A stretch of DNA of 64,000 nucleotides, taken from an uncultured Treponema sp. (GTDB lineage Bacteria > Spirochaetota > Spirochaetia > Treponematales > Treponemataceae). The notes beneath the pieces are model-generated. The model had not been told where the DNA came from. It saw only the letters and a list, made by a program, of their open reading frames with translations, and made no database searches. Shown here one piece after another: positions 16,899-26,329 of this stretch. The position numbers and the translations under genes are program-made. The first letter of the stretch is position 1; each line of letters starts with the position of its first letter. Location of the stretch: positions 62,001 through 126,000 of the forward strand of contig CAMOIE010000007.1 in assembly GCA_946615905.1 (NCBI GenBank), in the 5' to 3' direction.

Positions 16899-18566
16899 AT
16901 GAGCGATTCAGATTTAGACCCGACAATTGCGGCCTTGCTTGCCGAAAGTTCCAGTGATGACTCAGATGATGACGGAGAGTTCGATTCTCCTGATGGTTTT
17001 CCAGAAATTCATGACGTTCCGCTTTTTGGTGAAGAAAAATCAGCTGCCGATGACGTTCCGAAAGTTGATTTGAGTGTTACCCAGTTCAAGCCGATTGAGA
17101 AATTTTATGAAGAAACCGGTCACAATTATTTCAGTGAGGCCGGCTACTATAAAACCGCATTGACCGGTGAGGGAGAGCCTGCCCAGCGCGTCCATCAGGT
17201 TTTGTCAAAATATTTGACCTGCCAAGACCCCAAGGACAAGACCGTTTACCGTCAGCAGATTACAATGGCTTTTTGGGAATTGCTTAGGAAAATCGCCCCT
17301 AAGATGGGACGGTCTTCAACGCCCATGTCAAAAAAACTTTTGATGCGTTTTGGCGTAATTTTGCCTTCGCTCTTTACTCCTGACCAGAAGGATTTGTTTT
17401 CCAAAGTCATAATGGAAAATAACACCGGCGAGCCGGTTTATTACATGGACGAATGGTTCAAGGCAATCGCAAACGGCAGCCTTACCCTTTCTGCAACTGA
17501 TGAAGTCCGTGTCCGTAAAAGTGACGCAAATGGCGAGCAGCAGAGAATCAAGCAGCTCAAAAGCAAGAATGACGGAAAATTACAGTCAGCAGAGAACCTG
17601 TTGAATGCAAAGGAATCCGAGCGTGCGATGATGGAGTCCGAGCTGAAAAGTCGTATTGATGCCCTTTGTGAACACGCCCCAGTTTTGGGAATGGAGCCGC
17701 ATAAAATGCCTTATACCGAGGCGCAGACAAAACTCTTTGCGGAAATTATGGAGCGTTTGAGAGCGCTTCAAAAAAACAACAAAGAGCTTTCTGCAAACTT
17801 GAAGGATTTTGAGGAAGCGAAGGAAATCAACGTTTCTCTTGAGCAAAAACTTGACGCAGCACCAGAAACTATTGAAGTCTCTGTTACAGATATCAATACC
17901 GAGATGGATACGGTTCGTCAGATGGCAAAAATGACAATCGGCCGGCGCGGCAACCAGTTCCCGATTTTTACACGTGAATTCTTCCACTGTATTCCGCAGG
18001 GCACAGGTTTTCGTGAGAACGTTTTGAACATAATGAGCTGGGTTGAAGAAAACGACCCGGAGGCTTTCTGCCGCGTTCACAAAAACACAAAGAACCGTAT
18101 CGTTCCTTACGTTCTGCTTGTTCCGACTTACGGTGACTTCGGTTTCTGTTGGGAGCCTTTTGACCGTTACAACCGTGTAACTTCCCGTGGAAGAATCGTT
18201 GTTCCGATGTACCCCCGTGACCTTAAAATTTCGATTTTGATGGCCGTAGCTGACTTGCGCTGGCAGGTTGCAAAGGAAAAGGCCTCCTACTACTGGATGG
18301 AAGAAGGTCTTACAGGCCAGTATTACCAGTGGGCAGAAAAACAAAAGCTCAAGGGCGAGTTGAAGTCATATTTCATTTCTGACTATGTTCTTTGGATGAC
18401 AAAGGAAGTAAACGGCGTTCAGCGCATGGATAAAGAACTTCGTGCAATCTTCTGGCGCTATATTCCATTCAGTCAGGCAAAGAAGGAAGAACTTAAAAAG
18501 CGCAGTTTGGTTTATCAGGAACTTTACCAGCGCGACATTAACCGCAGCATGAGCGATGGATATTGA
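16899..18566 (+). CDS. Conserved hypothetical, acidic N-terminus and coiled coil
   Basis: Not recognised. 555 residues, no signal peptide or membrane helix. Residues 1-60 are very acidic (runs of [13 protein letters not shown]). A coiled-coil-prone stretch lies around 210-330 (many K, E, L, with [21 protein letters not shown]). The C-terminal third is rich in aromatic residues ([41 protein letters not shown]) and looks globular. ATG at 16899 is preferred to an in-frame TTG at 16884 because GGAG lies 9 nt before it. It overlaps or abuts the chemotaxis receptor gene, so a link to signalling or cytoskeleton is possible but unproven. Confidence 0.75.
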   Translation: MSDSDLDPTIAALLAESSSDDSDDDGEFDSPDGFPEIHDVPLFGEEKSAADDVPKVDLSVTQFKPIEKFYEETGHNYFSEAGYYKTALTGEGEPAQRVHQVLSKYLTCQDPKDKTVYRQQITMAFWELLRKIAPKMGRSSTPMSKKLLMRFGVILPSLFTPDQKDLFSKVIMENNTGEPVYYMDEWFKAIANGSLTLSATDEVRVRKSDANGEQQRIKQLKSKNDGKLQSAENLLNAKESERAMMESELKSRIDALCEHAPVLGMEPHKMPYTEAQTKLFAEIMERLRALQKNNKELSANLKDFEEAKEINVSLEQKLDAAPETIEVSVTDINTEMDTVRQMAKMTIGRRGNQFPIFTREFFHCIPQGTGFRENVLNIMSWVEENDPEAFCRVHKNTKNRIVPYVLLVPTYGDFGFCWEPFDRYNRVTSRGRIVVPMYPRDLKISILMAVADLRWQVAKEKASYYWMEEGLTGQYYQWAEKQKLKGELKSYFISDYVLWMTKEVNGVQRMDKELRAIFWRYIPFSQAKKEELKKRSLVYQELYQRDINRSMSDGY

Positions 18567-18573
18567 TAATTAT

Positions 18574-20736
18574 ATGAACAAGTCGACTTCAATTTCGACA
18601 AAACTTTTGTTAGGAATCTCCCTTCTTACAGTGTTCTTGCTTTTGGTCTTGGGCGGTTCAATTTATCTTCGCATGAAAAGCCTCAACAAGGTTCAGTTTG
18701 ACTCAAAATTAAGCGAAACTGTCAAACTCCTTGACGAGTCACTGGCAACTTATTTCGGTACGATTCAGAATTCCGCAAACCTTTTTTCTGATGTAGAGCT
18801 GATTAAAAAAAACGACGAGTCAATTACTTCTTATGTTGACAAAACCGGGCCTGGCGGAAAAATCCCAATGCGGCCTTTGGAAGCCTCCCAGTATGAGGCT
18901 GATGTATACAAATTGGCTAGGTCCTTTGTAAAAAATATGCCTGAGCTTTTGGGTGTCTCTCTGGCACTTGAGTCAAACGGTGCCTTCGTCCGCTATCCTG
19001 AAGAACCTAGAAGCGACCATTATGACAGCCGTGTGCGCTCATGGTATAAAAACGCCGTAGCGGACAATGGAAAAGTTCATTTTTCCGATGCATATCAGAC
19101 TTCCGCCGGAGAGATGGTCATTGCCGTATCTAAGACTGTGCGTGGGCTTGATGGCACCATGAGAGGCGTGATTTCTTTTGACGCTAATTTGAGCAAACTT
19201 TCTGAGATTTTCTCTGCGGTTCAGCAGAAGCAGGGCAAAACCACAACTTATCTTTTGACCGACCAGAACGGAACAGTCCTTGTTAACGGTTTTGACAAAG
19301 ACATGATTTTTAAAAAAGCCAATGAGATTGGAATCAAAGGCCTTGAGAATTATAGCGGTGGCCAGACGCTTTCTTTTGAGGAAAAGCTTTTTGGCGATAC
19401 CTGTACAATCCGCACGATTCCGTCAAGCAACGGAATAATTCCGCTTAATTATATGATAATTTTGCCTCACTCAGAGCTTTACGCCAGCAACAGGCAGGTT
19501 GTTAACACACTGCTGATTCTTATTGTCATCGCAATTATTTTGTCTGTCACGGTTGCGGTTGTAATGAGTAAAGTTATTGCAAACCCAATCAAGTCTGTCA
19601 CAAAAATCCTCAAGAATATTTCCGAGGGTGACGGAGACCTTACCCAGCGGCTGCCGATTCTTTCACAGGATGAAATCGGGGAACTTTCCGGCTACTTCAA
19701 CATGACCATGCAAAAAATCGCGGAGACCCTTAAATCGATTGTCAGCGATGCAAAGAACATGGAAAACGCTGCTGCCACACTCTCCGAGAGTACAGCAGAG
19801 ACAGCAAGCGCGGCCAATCAGATTACGGCGAATATCGCCAGCATAAAGAATCAGGTGATTCACCAGTCGGCGGGCGTTGAGCAGACTTCTGCCACGATTG
19901 GTAAAATTTCTGCGACAATTGCACAGCTTTCCAAGAATATCGACACGCAGGCCAGCGACATGGCGGAATCCTCATCTTCAATTGAGGAGATGGTCGCAAA
20001 CATTGAGTCGGTCAACCAGATTCTTATAAAAAACTCCCAGTCGGTAGGAGAGCTTACTTCAAGTGCGGAAAACGGCCGTATCTTGATTGAGCAGACAGCG
20101 CAGTCAGCGAACAGAATTTCCGTGGATTCAGCTGGCCTCGTGGAGGCAATCAAAGTTATTCAGAATATCGCCCAGCAGACAAATATGCTTGCCATGAACG
20201 CGGCTATTGAGGCCGCACATGCAGGAAGTGCGGGAGCAGGATTTGCCGTTGTCTCTGATGAAATCCGCAAGCTGGCTGAGACTTCTGACAAACAGAGCAA
20301 GAGCATAGCTGAAAAACTTGGGAACCTCCGCACGGCAATCACTGACCTTGCGGCCGGAACTAAGGATATTCAGGAAAAATTCGACACGATTTTTGCGAAT
20401 ACCCAGACCGTCGCCGAGCAGGAGAATGTCATCAAAAGCGCGATGCAGGAGCAGGCGGCAGGAAGTAAGCAGATTCTCGCTGCTATTCACGAAATCACGG
20501 CGATTACCAAAGACGTGGAATCTGGAGCTGCGGAAATGAAGATTGGAAGCGGACAGATTCACGATGAGATGACTCGTCTGACTTCTGTCACAAGCGAAAT
20601 TTCAAACAGCATGACGGAGATGAACGCGGGAATCGCGGAAATCACAAGCTCTATGCAGTCAATCAATGATATGTCAATTGAGAATTCCGCAAGCATTCAG
20701 AATGTGAATTCCTCAATCGGCAGATTCAAGCTTTAA
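18574..20736 (+). CDS. Methyl-accepting chemotaxis protein, dCache type
   Basis: Membrane chemoreceptor of 720 residues. A helix near 10-32, a periplasmic double-Cache-like sensor to about 310 ([26 protein letters not shown]), a second helix ([20 protein letters not shown]), a HAMP domain ([25 protein letters not shown]) and a signalling coiled coil whose hairpin tip reads [20 protein letters not shown]. The ligand is unknown, though dCache domains often bind amino acids. The ATG at 18574 follows the previous stop by 5 nt; an in-frame ATG at 18556 inside the upstream gene is the alternative. No Shine-Dalgarno is clear, so translational coupling is likely. Confidence 0.92.
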   Translation: MNKSTSISTKLLLGISLLTVFLLLVLGGSIYLRMKSLNKVQFDSKLSETVKLLDESLATYFGTIQNSANLFSDVELIKKNDESITSYVDKTGPGGKIPMRPLEASQYEADVYKLARSFVKNMPELLGVSLALESNGAFVRYPEEPRSDHYDSRVRSWYKNAVADNGKVHFSDAYQTSAGEMVIAVSKTVRGLDGTMRGVISFDANLSKLSEIFSAVQQKQGKTTTYLLTDQNGTVLVNGFDKDMIFKKANEIGIKGLENYSGGQTLSFEEKLFGDTCTIRTIPSSNGIIPLNYMIILPHSELYASNRQVVNTLLILIVIAIILSVTVAVVMSKVIANPIKSVTKILKNISEGDGDLTQRLPILSQDEIGELSGYFNMTMQKIAETLKSIVSDAKNMENAAATLSESTAETASAANQITANIASIKNQVIHQSAGVEQTSATIGKISATIAQLSKNIDTQASDMAESSSSIEEMVANIESVNQILIKNSQSVGELTSSAENGRILIEQTAQSANRISVDSAGLVEAIKVIQNIAQQTNMLAMNAAIEAAHAGSAGAGFAVVSDEIRKLAETSDKQSKSIAEKLGNLRTAITDLAAGTKDIQEKFDTIFANTQTVAEQENVIKSAMQEQAAGSKQILAAIHEITAITKDVESGAAEMKIGSGQIHDEMTRLTSVTSEISNSMTEMNAGIAEITSSMQSINDMSIENSASIQNVNSSIGRFKL

Positions 20737-20765
20737 CTTGGAAAGCGGCAACGATTGGAGGGGCA

Positions 20766-20927
20766 GGGTAGGCTTCGTCATCCTTGACTCAGCCTACCCG
20801 ACAGAAATCGCAATGCGATTTCTGTCCCCGTCGATGCCGGCCTCCATGCCGGCTCTTTTGCAAGATTGTACGAAGCCTATGAGGGCTACCGAACCCCGGA
20901 AAGCGTGACCGGCTCTGTAAGAGCCGG
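20766..20927 (+). other. Highly structured intergenic region (possible ncRNA or palindrome cluster)
   Basis: About 160 nt packed with inverted repeats. GGGTAGGCT (20766-20774) pairs with AGCCTACCC (20791-20799). A perfect palindrome spans 20801-20825 (arm ACAGAAATCGCA). GCCGGC-type repeats lie at 20835-20852. CCGGCTC (20909-20915) pairs with GAGCCGG (20921-20927). In addition TAGGCTTCGT (20769-20778) can pair with ACGAAGCCTA (20870-20879), which excludes the first stem. No protein-coding signal was seen. It lies between the MCP and pta genes; no known Rfam family was recognised. Confidence 0.55.
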
Positions 20928-21006
20928 GGCCGCCCAAATTTCAAATATTGAATGAAAGCCCTTAAAGTGATACTTTAAATATGACTTTTTTATTTAGGAG
21001 ATACAA

Positions 21007-22038
21007 ATGGATTTTGTAGCAGAACTTGAAGCTAAGGCTGCCAAAGCAGGAAAAACAATCGTTCTTTGCGAAGGCGAGGACAAACGCGTTGTAGAAGCCG
21101 CCTCTAAAATTGTGAAGGAAGGAATCGCAAAGATTATCCTTATCGGCTCAGACGAGGACATCAAAAAGTCCGGCTCTAATGCTGACCTTTCCGGCGTTAC
21201 AGTCGTTGACCCGGCCAAGGATCCCAACGCTGACAAATACGCTGAGCTTTTGTTCAAGGCTCGCGAAGGAAAAATCAACAAGAAGACTGGTGCTCCTGAA
21301 TATGCTGATGTCGCCGCTGCAAAAGCCGCGATTCTCAAAGACCACACAATGTACGGTGCCCTCATTTTGAAGGCAGGTGACGCTGACGGATTTGTTTCTG
21401 GTGCATGTCACTCAACAGCTAACACTCTCCGCCCAGGACTTCAGGTTATCAAAACAGCTCCTGGAATCAAGACTGTTTCATCATCATTCATTCTCGTTGC
21501 TCCCAAAGGCGGAAACCCCTACATCAAGGAAGGAATCGCCCTTTTTGGAGACTGCGCAATCAACATCGAGCCTACAGCAGAAGAAATGGCTGACATCGCA
21601 GTTGCAACTGCCGATACAGCAAAGAAAATCGCAGGAATTGAACCCCGCGTTGCAATGCTTTCTTTCTCAACAAAAGGCTCTGGAAACGACAAGAAATTCA
21701 CTGACTCTGTTACAAAAGTTCAGGAAGCTACAAAACTCGCACAGGAAAAAGCTCCTGAATTGGCACTCGACGGCGAATTCCAGTTTGACGCTTCTGTCGC
21801 TCCCGAAGTCGGCGAATTGAAGGCTCCTGGTTCTAAAGTCGCCGGACACGCCAACGTGTTCATTTTCCCCAACATCAACGCTGGAAACATCGGATACAAA
21901 ATCTGCCAGCGCATGGGCGGATGGATGGCAATCGGTCCTGTATGCCAGGGCTTTGCAAAACCGCTCAATGACTTGAGCCGCGGCTGCAACGTTGACGACA
22001 TCGTTGCTACAGTTGCCGTAACAGCTCTCCAGGCATAA
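21007..22038 (+). CDS. pta: Phosphate acetyltransferase
   Basis: Cytoplasmic enzyme exchanging acetyl-CoA and acetyl phosphate, the fermentative route to acetate and ATP with AckA (not in the window). 343 residues, the short single-domain form. Family motifs: VLCEGEDKRVVEAA, DGFVSGACHSTANTLRPGLQVI, GLFGDC-like ALFGDCAIN, and the C-terminal FPNINAGNIGYKICQRMGGW.AIGPVCQGFAKPLNDLSRGC. TTTAGGAGATACAA precedes the ATG. Codon use looks like that of a highly expressed gene (recurrent GCT, AAG, GGA and CTC). A strong terminator follows. Confidence 0.97.
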   Translation: MDFVAELEAKAAKAGKTIVLCEGEDKRVVEAASKIVKEGIAKIILIGSDEDIKKSGSNADLSGVTVVDPAKDPNADKYAELLFKAREGKINKKTGAPEYADVAAAKAAILKDHTMYGALILKAGDADGFVSGACHSTANTLRPGLQVIKTAPGIKTVSSSFILVAPKGGNPYIKEGIALFGDCAINIEPTAEEMADIAVATADTAKKIAGIEPRVAMLSFSTKGSGNDKKFTDSVTKVQEATKLAQEKAPELALDGEFQFDASVAPEVGELKAPGSKVAGHANVFIFPNINAGNIGYKICQRMGGWMAIGPVCQGFAKPLNDLSRGCNVDDIVATVAVTALQA

Positions 22039-22057
22039 AAAATCTTTTGATTTTGTG

Positions 22058-22088
22058 AAAAGCTCCCTTAACCGGGGGCTTTTTTTAT
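22058..22088 (+). terminator. Intrinsic terminator of pta
   Basis: AAAAGCTCCC and GGGGGCTTTT pair around TTAACC and run into a T tract, 20 nt after the pta stop codon. Confidence 0.9.
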
Positions 22089-22163
22089 GCCGTCCTCCCC
22101 TGCTTGTTTTCTGTTAATTCCTACCAAATTACTATAAAATTCGATATAAAAGATTAAATTTCA

Positions 22164-22192
22164 TTGACAAAAGACTTGGATTCTGAAATTAT
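22164..22192 (+). promoter_or_regulatory. Predicted promoter of the hydrogenase-like/ABC operon
   Basis: Perfect -35 TTGACA, 17-bp spacer, weak -10 AATTAT, 40 nt upstream of the first ATG. Predicted by eye. Confidence 0.5.
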
Positions 22193-22232
22193 TAGCGACA
22201 ATTAACATTTGATAATGTAGAGTAATTTTTGT

Positions 22233-22841
22233 ATGCCATATATTTTTTTAAATCCAGTTGTGAAAAAAATGTACAAAGAAAAATCCCTCTTGGAATTTTT
22301 GTCTTCGCGTGCTTTTGTTCCAGTTGAATGTGAGAAAGACTGGATTTCGGAAGTCCTTGCAAAATATAAAAAAGCGATTGAAAATTCTCCGCTTCCGCTG
22401 GTCGATATGCGCTGTCCTTTGGCGGTCGCTCTTGTAAAAGAAAAAGTTCCTGATTTGGAGGCGGCTTACCCGGAGATTGAGCCGATTCTTATCCACTGTG
22501 CCAGAGAGATTTCAAAAAAATACTCGCATCTTGCCCCTGTCGTTATAACAAGTCCATGCAGGTCTCTTGCTGAATATGGGAATTTCCTCGGTCTTGTGAA
22601 TACTAGATTTGTCTCGTGGAATGATTTTGTAGAGGAAAATTCGTGTCAATTAAAAAAGACGATTTTGCAGAAAAGTCCGATTCCGCCTGGCTTTTTTTCA
22701 AAAATTGAAGAAAAGGCTCTTTCTGTGAGCGGGAGGGAGAATATTCTGAGATTTTTTGCTGAAAACAAATACAAGGATTCTAAAATCGTGGAGCTTCTTT
22801 ATTGTCAGGACGGCTGCAACAACGGGGACGGTGTTTTATGA
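22233..22841 (+). CDS. [FeFe]-hydrogenase-like small protein linked to ABC importer
   Basis: 202 residues that look like a stripped-down catalytic (H-cluster) domain of [FeFe] hydrogenase. In order: DMRCPLA (in place of TSCCPxW), ILIHCAREISKKY, VVITSPCRSLAEYG (in place of MPCxxKxxE) and a C-terminal LLYCQDGCNNGDG (in place of MACxxGCxxGGG). The four H-cluster cysteine positions are thus represented, but ferredoxin-like iron-sulfur domains are absent. Activity as a hydrogenase is doubtful; it may bind a metal cluster or sense redox state. The stop overlaps the permease start (ATGA), so it belongs to the transporter operon. ATG at 22233 lacks a Shine-Dalgarno; ATG at 22269 is an alternative. 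Confidence 0.65.
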   Translation: MPYIFLNPVVKKMYKEKSLLEFLSSRAFVPVECEKDWISEVLAKYKKAIENSPLPLVDMRCPLAVALVKEKVPDLEAAYPEIEPILIHCAREISKKYSHLAPVVITSPCRSLAEYGNFLGLVNTRFVSWNDFVEENSCQLKKTILQKSPIPPGFFSKIEEKALSVSGRENILRFFAENKYKDSKIVELLYCQDGCNNGDGVL

Positions 22842-23611
22842 AAAATCTGACAAAATACAAATATTTTCCGCCGATTATATCGATTTTGATTGTTTTTCTT
22901 GTCTGGTATTTTGTCTGCCGACTTGAGATTTTGAACGAGTATATTTTGCCTTCACCGTACAGGGTGTTTCAGACTTTTCTCAAGCTTGCCAGTAGCGGGG
23001 AGCTTTTTGTTGACATCGGGATAAGTCTTGTCCGAGTCCTGAGAGGATTTTTTATCGCATTTGTGATTGCCCTTGCGCTCGGAATGTTGAATTCAATACT
23101 TCCTTTTTCAAGGCACTTTTTTGACTACATAGTTGCGTTTTTCAAGAATGTTCCGCCAATCAGCATGATTCCGCTTTTGATTTTGTGGTGCGGAATCGGG
23201 GAGACGACAAAAACCGTAATAATTGTGCTGGCGTCTTTTTTTCCGATGTACATGAACATCGTGAAGGGCTTCACTTTTTGCGACGAAAAACTTTTAGAGG
23301 TTGGCGAAGTGTTCGCTTTTTCACGGTCGAAACGCTTTTTTAAAATCGTGCTGCCGAATTCCCTGCCTGATATTTTTGTGGGAATGCGAATCGGTCTTGG
23401 TTATGCCTGGCGGGCGATAATCGGGGCTGAAATGGTCGCGGCTTCGGTCGGACTTGGGCACATGATTCTTTTTGCACAGCAGATGTCACGGACTGACAAG
23501 GTAATCGTTGGAATTCTTGTGATTGGACTTGTGGGTTTTTTGAGCGACAAATTGTTCGCCGTTTTTATGGAAAAAGTCCTGAAAGGAGAGGCAAAAAATG
23601 GCGGAAATTAA
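22838..23611 (+). CDS. ABC transporter permease (SsuC/TauC/ThiX family)
   Basis: Inner-membrane permease of 257 residues with about six helices. The cytoplasmic EAA loop that docks the ATPase is present (CDEKLLEVGEVFAFSRSKRFFKIVLPNSLPDIFVGMRIGLGYAW). Start at 22838 overlaps the upstream stop by 4 nt; the longer in-frame start at 22802 lies inside the preceding gene. The ATPase gene overlaps its end by 14 nt. The family imports nitrate, sulfonates, taurine or HMP-type pyrimidines; substrate is not determined here. Confidence 0.9.
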   Translation: MKNLTKYKYFPPIISILIVFLVWYFVCRLEILNEYILPSPYRVFQTFLKLASSGELFVDIGISLVRVLRGFFIAFVIALALGMLNSILPFSRHFFDYIVAFFKNVPPISMIPLLILWCGIGETTKTVIIVLASFFPMYMNIVKGFTFCDEKLLEVGEVFAFSRSKRFFKIVLPNSLPDIFVGMRIGLGYAWRAIIGAEMVAASVGLGHMILFAQQMSRTDKVIVGILVIGLVGFLSDKLFAVFMEKVLKGEAKNGGN

Positions 23612-24311
23612 GCTGAAAGAGATAAGAAAATCATTTTCGGTCAACGGTGAGAAAATTGAGGTCCTGAGCGGACTGAATCTTTCGATTCCTGAGGGAAAAA
23701 TAACGGTTCTGCTTGGAAAGAGCGGCTGTGGAAAAACCACGATTCTCCGTTTGATTGCGAACCTTGAGGGAAGTGATTCTGGCGAGATTGACCGTGGCGC
23801 AGGCTCCAGGACGGCTTTTGTCTTTCAGGAACCGAGGCTCATGCCATGGCTGAATGTTTTTGACAATGTGAAATTCGGTCTGAAAAAGGAAGAGCTTATT
23901 CCTGAGGAAATCGACAGACAGATAGAGATTGTGGGGCTTTCAAAATTTAAGAAGGCTTTTCCTGCACAGCTTTCGGGCGGAATGCAGCAGAGAGTCGCGC
24001 TTGCCAGGGCTTTGGCGTACAAGCCGGATTTTATAATGATGGACGAGCCTTTTGCTGCCCTTGATTATTTCACCAGAGAGCAGATGCAAAAGGAACTTGT
24101 GAAAATCCAGTCCAAGGGGAAGAACAGCATACTCTTTGTTACCCACAGCATTGACGAGGCGATTCTTCTTGGTGACAAGATTGCAATCATAGAGGGCGGG
24201 AAGGTCAAACATGAATTTGAAATCCAAGAGGACAAAAATTCGCGGAACCTTCTTAAAGAAAATTTTTTGAATCTACGCATGCAGATAATGATGCAGCTAG
24301 AAAATAGATAA
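23598..24311 (+). CDS. ABC transporter ATP-binding protein (SsuB/TauB family)
   Basis: 237-residue nucleotide-binding subunit. Walker A GKSGCGKTT, Q-loop FQEPRLMPWLNVFDNV, signature LSGGMQQRVALARAL, Walker B FIMMDEPFAALD and switch His in VTHSIDEAI. The MPWLNV Q-loop region is typical of the SsuB/TauB/NrtD group. GAAAGGAGAGG lies before the ATG. It overlaps the permease gene by 14 nt. Confidence 0.93.
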   Translation: MAEIKLKEIRKSFSVNGEKIEVLSGLNLSIPEGKITVLLGKSGCGKTTILRLIANLEGSDSGEIDRGAGSRTAFVFQEPRLMPWLNVFDNVKFGLKKEELIPEEIDRQIEIVGLSKFKKAFPAQLSGGMQQRVALARALAYKPDFIMMDEPFAALDYFTREQMQKELVKIQSKGKNSILFVTHSIDEAILLGDKIAIIEGGKVKHEFEIQEDKNSRNLLKENFLNLRMQIMMQLENR

Positions 24312-24337
24312 CTTGGCTTTTTATTATGGAGGAAAAA

Positions 24338-25270
24338 ATGAAAAAAGCATTTACTTTAATTGCGGCGGCTTTTCTGCTCGCCTCTTCATCACTTGTTTTT
24401 GCCAAAGCAAAGGCTCCTAAAAAACTGACATTCACTTATGTGACTTCACCTCTCAATGTTCCATCGATAGTTGAAAAAGACCAGCAGATTTTCGCCAAGA
24501 CTTTTGACGGAACTCAGATTTCATACGCGGAAATCACATCCGGTGCAGACCAGACCCAGGCCCTTGCGTCCGGTGATGTTCAGGTTCTCTATGCGGTTGG
24601 AGCGACATCCGTGATTCTGTCTGCTGCGAACGGGGCTGACATCAAAGTTTTGAATATGTATAGCCGCGCACCAAAAGCCTTCTGCCTTTTTTCAAAGGAT
24701 GAAAGCCTGAATAGCCCAGAATCTCTCAGAGGAAAGAAAATTGCGGGACCAGCTGGAACAAACCTTCACGAGCTTTTGACCGCATACCTTGCGACAGCCG
24801 GAATGAAAATCTCTGATGTTGATTATGTGAGCATGGCGATTCCTGCGGCTAAAGCGGCTCTTGACGGTGGAAGCGTTGATGTGGCAATGCTTGCGGGTGC
24901 CGTGGCATACAACGCGGAGGCTCAGGGCTACCATAAAATCACTGACGGCGACGGACTTATCGGGGCGATTATCGCCGTTGCGACCACAGGAAAATTCTAC
25001 AAGGCAAACAAGGACGTGATAAAAGGTCTTTCAAGCGCGCAAAAAGAGATTTCTGATTATATTGCAACGAATAAAGACGAGGTTTTTAAAACGACTGCAA
25101 AATATCTTGATATTCCAGAAAACGCGGTCAGAGACATGTATGAGGCCTATGATTTTTCAACAGCGCTTTCTGACGAGGACATTAAAAACTGGCAGAAAAC
25201 GGCCGACTTTATGTACGAGTCAAAGATGATTGACCGCAAATTTGACGTGAAAAAACTTTTCGTGAAATAA
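24338..25270 (+). CDS. ABC transporter substrate-binding protein (SsuA/NMT1-like)
   Basis: Periplasmic binding protein of 310 residues with a cleavable signal peptide (MKKAFTLIAAAFLLASSSLVFAKA). The body has the two-lobe NitT/TauT pattern: GADQTQALASGDVQVLYAVGATSVI in lobe 1, then SPESLRGKKIAGPAGTNLHELLTAYL and LDGGSVDVAMLAG. Start at 24338 is set by GGAGG 5 nt upstream; the in-frame ATG at 24326 overlaps that site. It is the third transporter component of the 22233-25831 operon. Confidence 0.9.
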   Translation: MKKAFTLIAAAFLLASSSLVFAKAKAPKKLTFTYVTSPLNVPSIVEKDQQIFAKTFDGTQISYAEITSGADQTQALASGDVQVLYAVGATSVILSAANGADIKVLNMYSRAPKAFCLFSKDESLNSPESLRGKKIAGPAGTNLHELLTAYLATAGMKISDVDYVSMAIPAAKAALDGGSVDVAMLAGAVAYNAEAQGYHKITDGDGLIGAIIAVATTGKFYKANKDVIKGLSSAQKEISDYIATNKDEVFKTTAKYLDIPENAVRDMYEAYDFSTALSDEDIKNWQKTADFMYESKMIDRKFDVKKLFVK

Positions 25271-25288
25271 ATTCAAGAGGACGCTGCC

Positions 25289-25831
25289 ATGAACAATGAG
25301 ATTATTCAAATTTATGATGGGGAAAAACTTCTTTCTTTTACATACGAGGATATGCTCAAAAAGCATGGCGGCGAGATGCCTGGCGGAGTCGCTCTGATCT
25401 ATAAGATGATGCTTTGGATTTTTAATGATGTTGCCAAAGAGATTCCAAGGCGGGGAAACGTCCATTTTTATTCAGGACTGGGTGAAAACGGCAAGGGAAT
25501 AATTGACGGGGCCTGTTTTGTTCTGGGGCTGGAAAAGTCCGAGCTGAACTTTGACAAGGACTTTTGCCAGAATAAGATTGCGCCAGAAGCACCGGGAGGC
25601 GGAAAGTATTATTTTGAGATTGGCTTCAACTCAAAGAACTTTGAAATTGCGGTGAAAGATAATGTCGTTCCCAAAGAATTTTTTGACTTCTCAAAATTCA
25701 TCCATCAAAAAAAGTCAGCTGGTGAAAACATCACTGATAGTGAGAAAGAGAAACTTTCTGCATTGAGAGAAAAACTTGCAGAAGCTATACTGAGTACACC
25801 AGCGGAAAATCTTTTTGTAAAGCTAAATTGA
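25289..25831 (+). CDS. Possible FmdE-like domain protein linked to ABC importer
   Basis: 180-residue soluble protein. Its motif HGGEMPGGVALIYKM, followed at about residue 70 by GIIDGACFVLG, resembles the HGHxCPGLxxGYR and D.C..DAI...TGCT arrangement of FmdE-like domains, but the usual metal-binding cysteines are not all present, so this is a weak assignment. AGAGGA precedes the ATG. It is the last gene of the operon starting with the hydrogenase-like protein, just upstream of the TPP riboswitch. Confidence 0.5.
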   Translation: MNNEIIQIYDGEKLLSFTYEDMLKKHGGEMPGGVALIYKMMLWIFNDVAKEIPRRGNVHFYSGLGENGKGIIDGACFVLGLEKSELNFDKDFCQNKIAPEAPGGGKYYFEIGFNSKNFEIAVKDNVVPKEFFDFSKFIHQKKSAGENITDSEKEKLSALREKLAEAILSTPAENLFVKLN

Positions 25832-25880
25832 CGCTCTTCGCTCGTAAAATAAAGGTAATCGCGTCTTTTAGAAAAGAATC

Positions 25881-25909
25881 TTGATTTATTTTTTTTAAGA
25901 GTGTATAGT
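25881..25909 (+). promoter_or_regulatory. Predicted promoter of the thi operon
   Basis: TTGATT, 17-bp spacer, TATAGT; transcription would begin just before the TPP aptamer. Confidence 0.6.
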
Positions 25910-25917
25910 TTTTCTAA

Positions 25918-26006
25918 CAAACACGGGAGCTTGTGTCACAGGCTGAGAGGAAAGTTGGACTTTCGACCGTTTAACCTGATTTGGATAATGCCAACGTAGG
26001 AAAATA
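25918..26006 (+). promoter_or_regulatory. TPP riboswitch (THI element)
   Basis: Contains the conserved core parts of the TPP aptamer in order: GGGAGC, GGCTGAGAGGAAAG, GACCGTTTAACCTGAT, GGATAATGCC and AACGTAGGAA. TPP binding should favour the terminator at 26027-26057 and shut off thiS-thiF-thiG-thiH-thiE. Confidence 0.97.
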
Positions 26007-26026
26007 TCTTTATTCCTTAAAATTAC

Positions 26027-26057
26027 GAAAGCTGCTGGCATCCCCGGCGGCTTTTTT
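26027..26057 (+). terminator. Attenuator terminator of the TPP riboswitch
   Basis: AAAGCTGCTGG and CCGGCGGCTTT pair around ATCC-rich loop and run into T6. It lies 20 nt after the aptamer and before the first thi gene, as expected of a transcriptional off-switch. Confidence 0.88.
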
Positions 26058-26119
26058 ATTTTCTGGGTTTCCTTCTTCGCTCGCTTTCCAAAATCACTTT
26101 GATTAAATCTCGGAATCAA

Positions 26120-26326
26120 ATGGAGAAAATCTTGGTAAAAATCAACGGAAAAGAAATCGACGCTGACGGAAAATCAGTTTCTGAATTGCTTGACTTTTTG
26201 CACTATGACAAAACAAAAGTCGCAGTTGAAATAAACATGCAAATCGTTCCAAAAGCCGCCTATCCGCAGACGATGGTAAAAGACGGAGACGCTGTGGAAG
26301 TCGTGAGCTTTGTCGGTGGAGGCTGA
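26120..26326 (+). CDS. thiS: Sulfur carrier protein ThiS
   Basis: Ubiquitin-fold sulfur carrier for thiazole synthesis. It ends FVGGG; the terminal Gly-Gly is adenylated by ThiF and becomes the thiocarboxylate. KINGKEIDADGKSVSELL is the family N-terminus. Two starts compete: ATG at 26120 and TTG at 26132, the latter with GGAG 6 nt upstream and giving the more usual ThiS start (MVKING). thiF follows after 3 nt. Confidence 0.93.
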   Translation: MEKILVKINGKEIDADGKSVSELLDFLHYDKTKVAVEINMQIVPKAAYPQTMVKDGDAVEVVSFVGGG

Positions 26327-26329
26327 TTT

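Noticed and set aside
20766-20927. tmRNA, RNase P RNA, 6S or SRP RNA
   Set aside because: None of the conserved core sequences of these RNAs is present.
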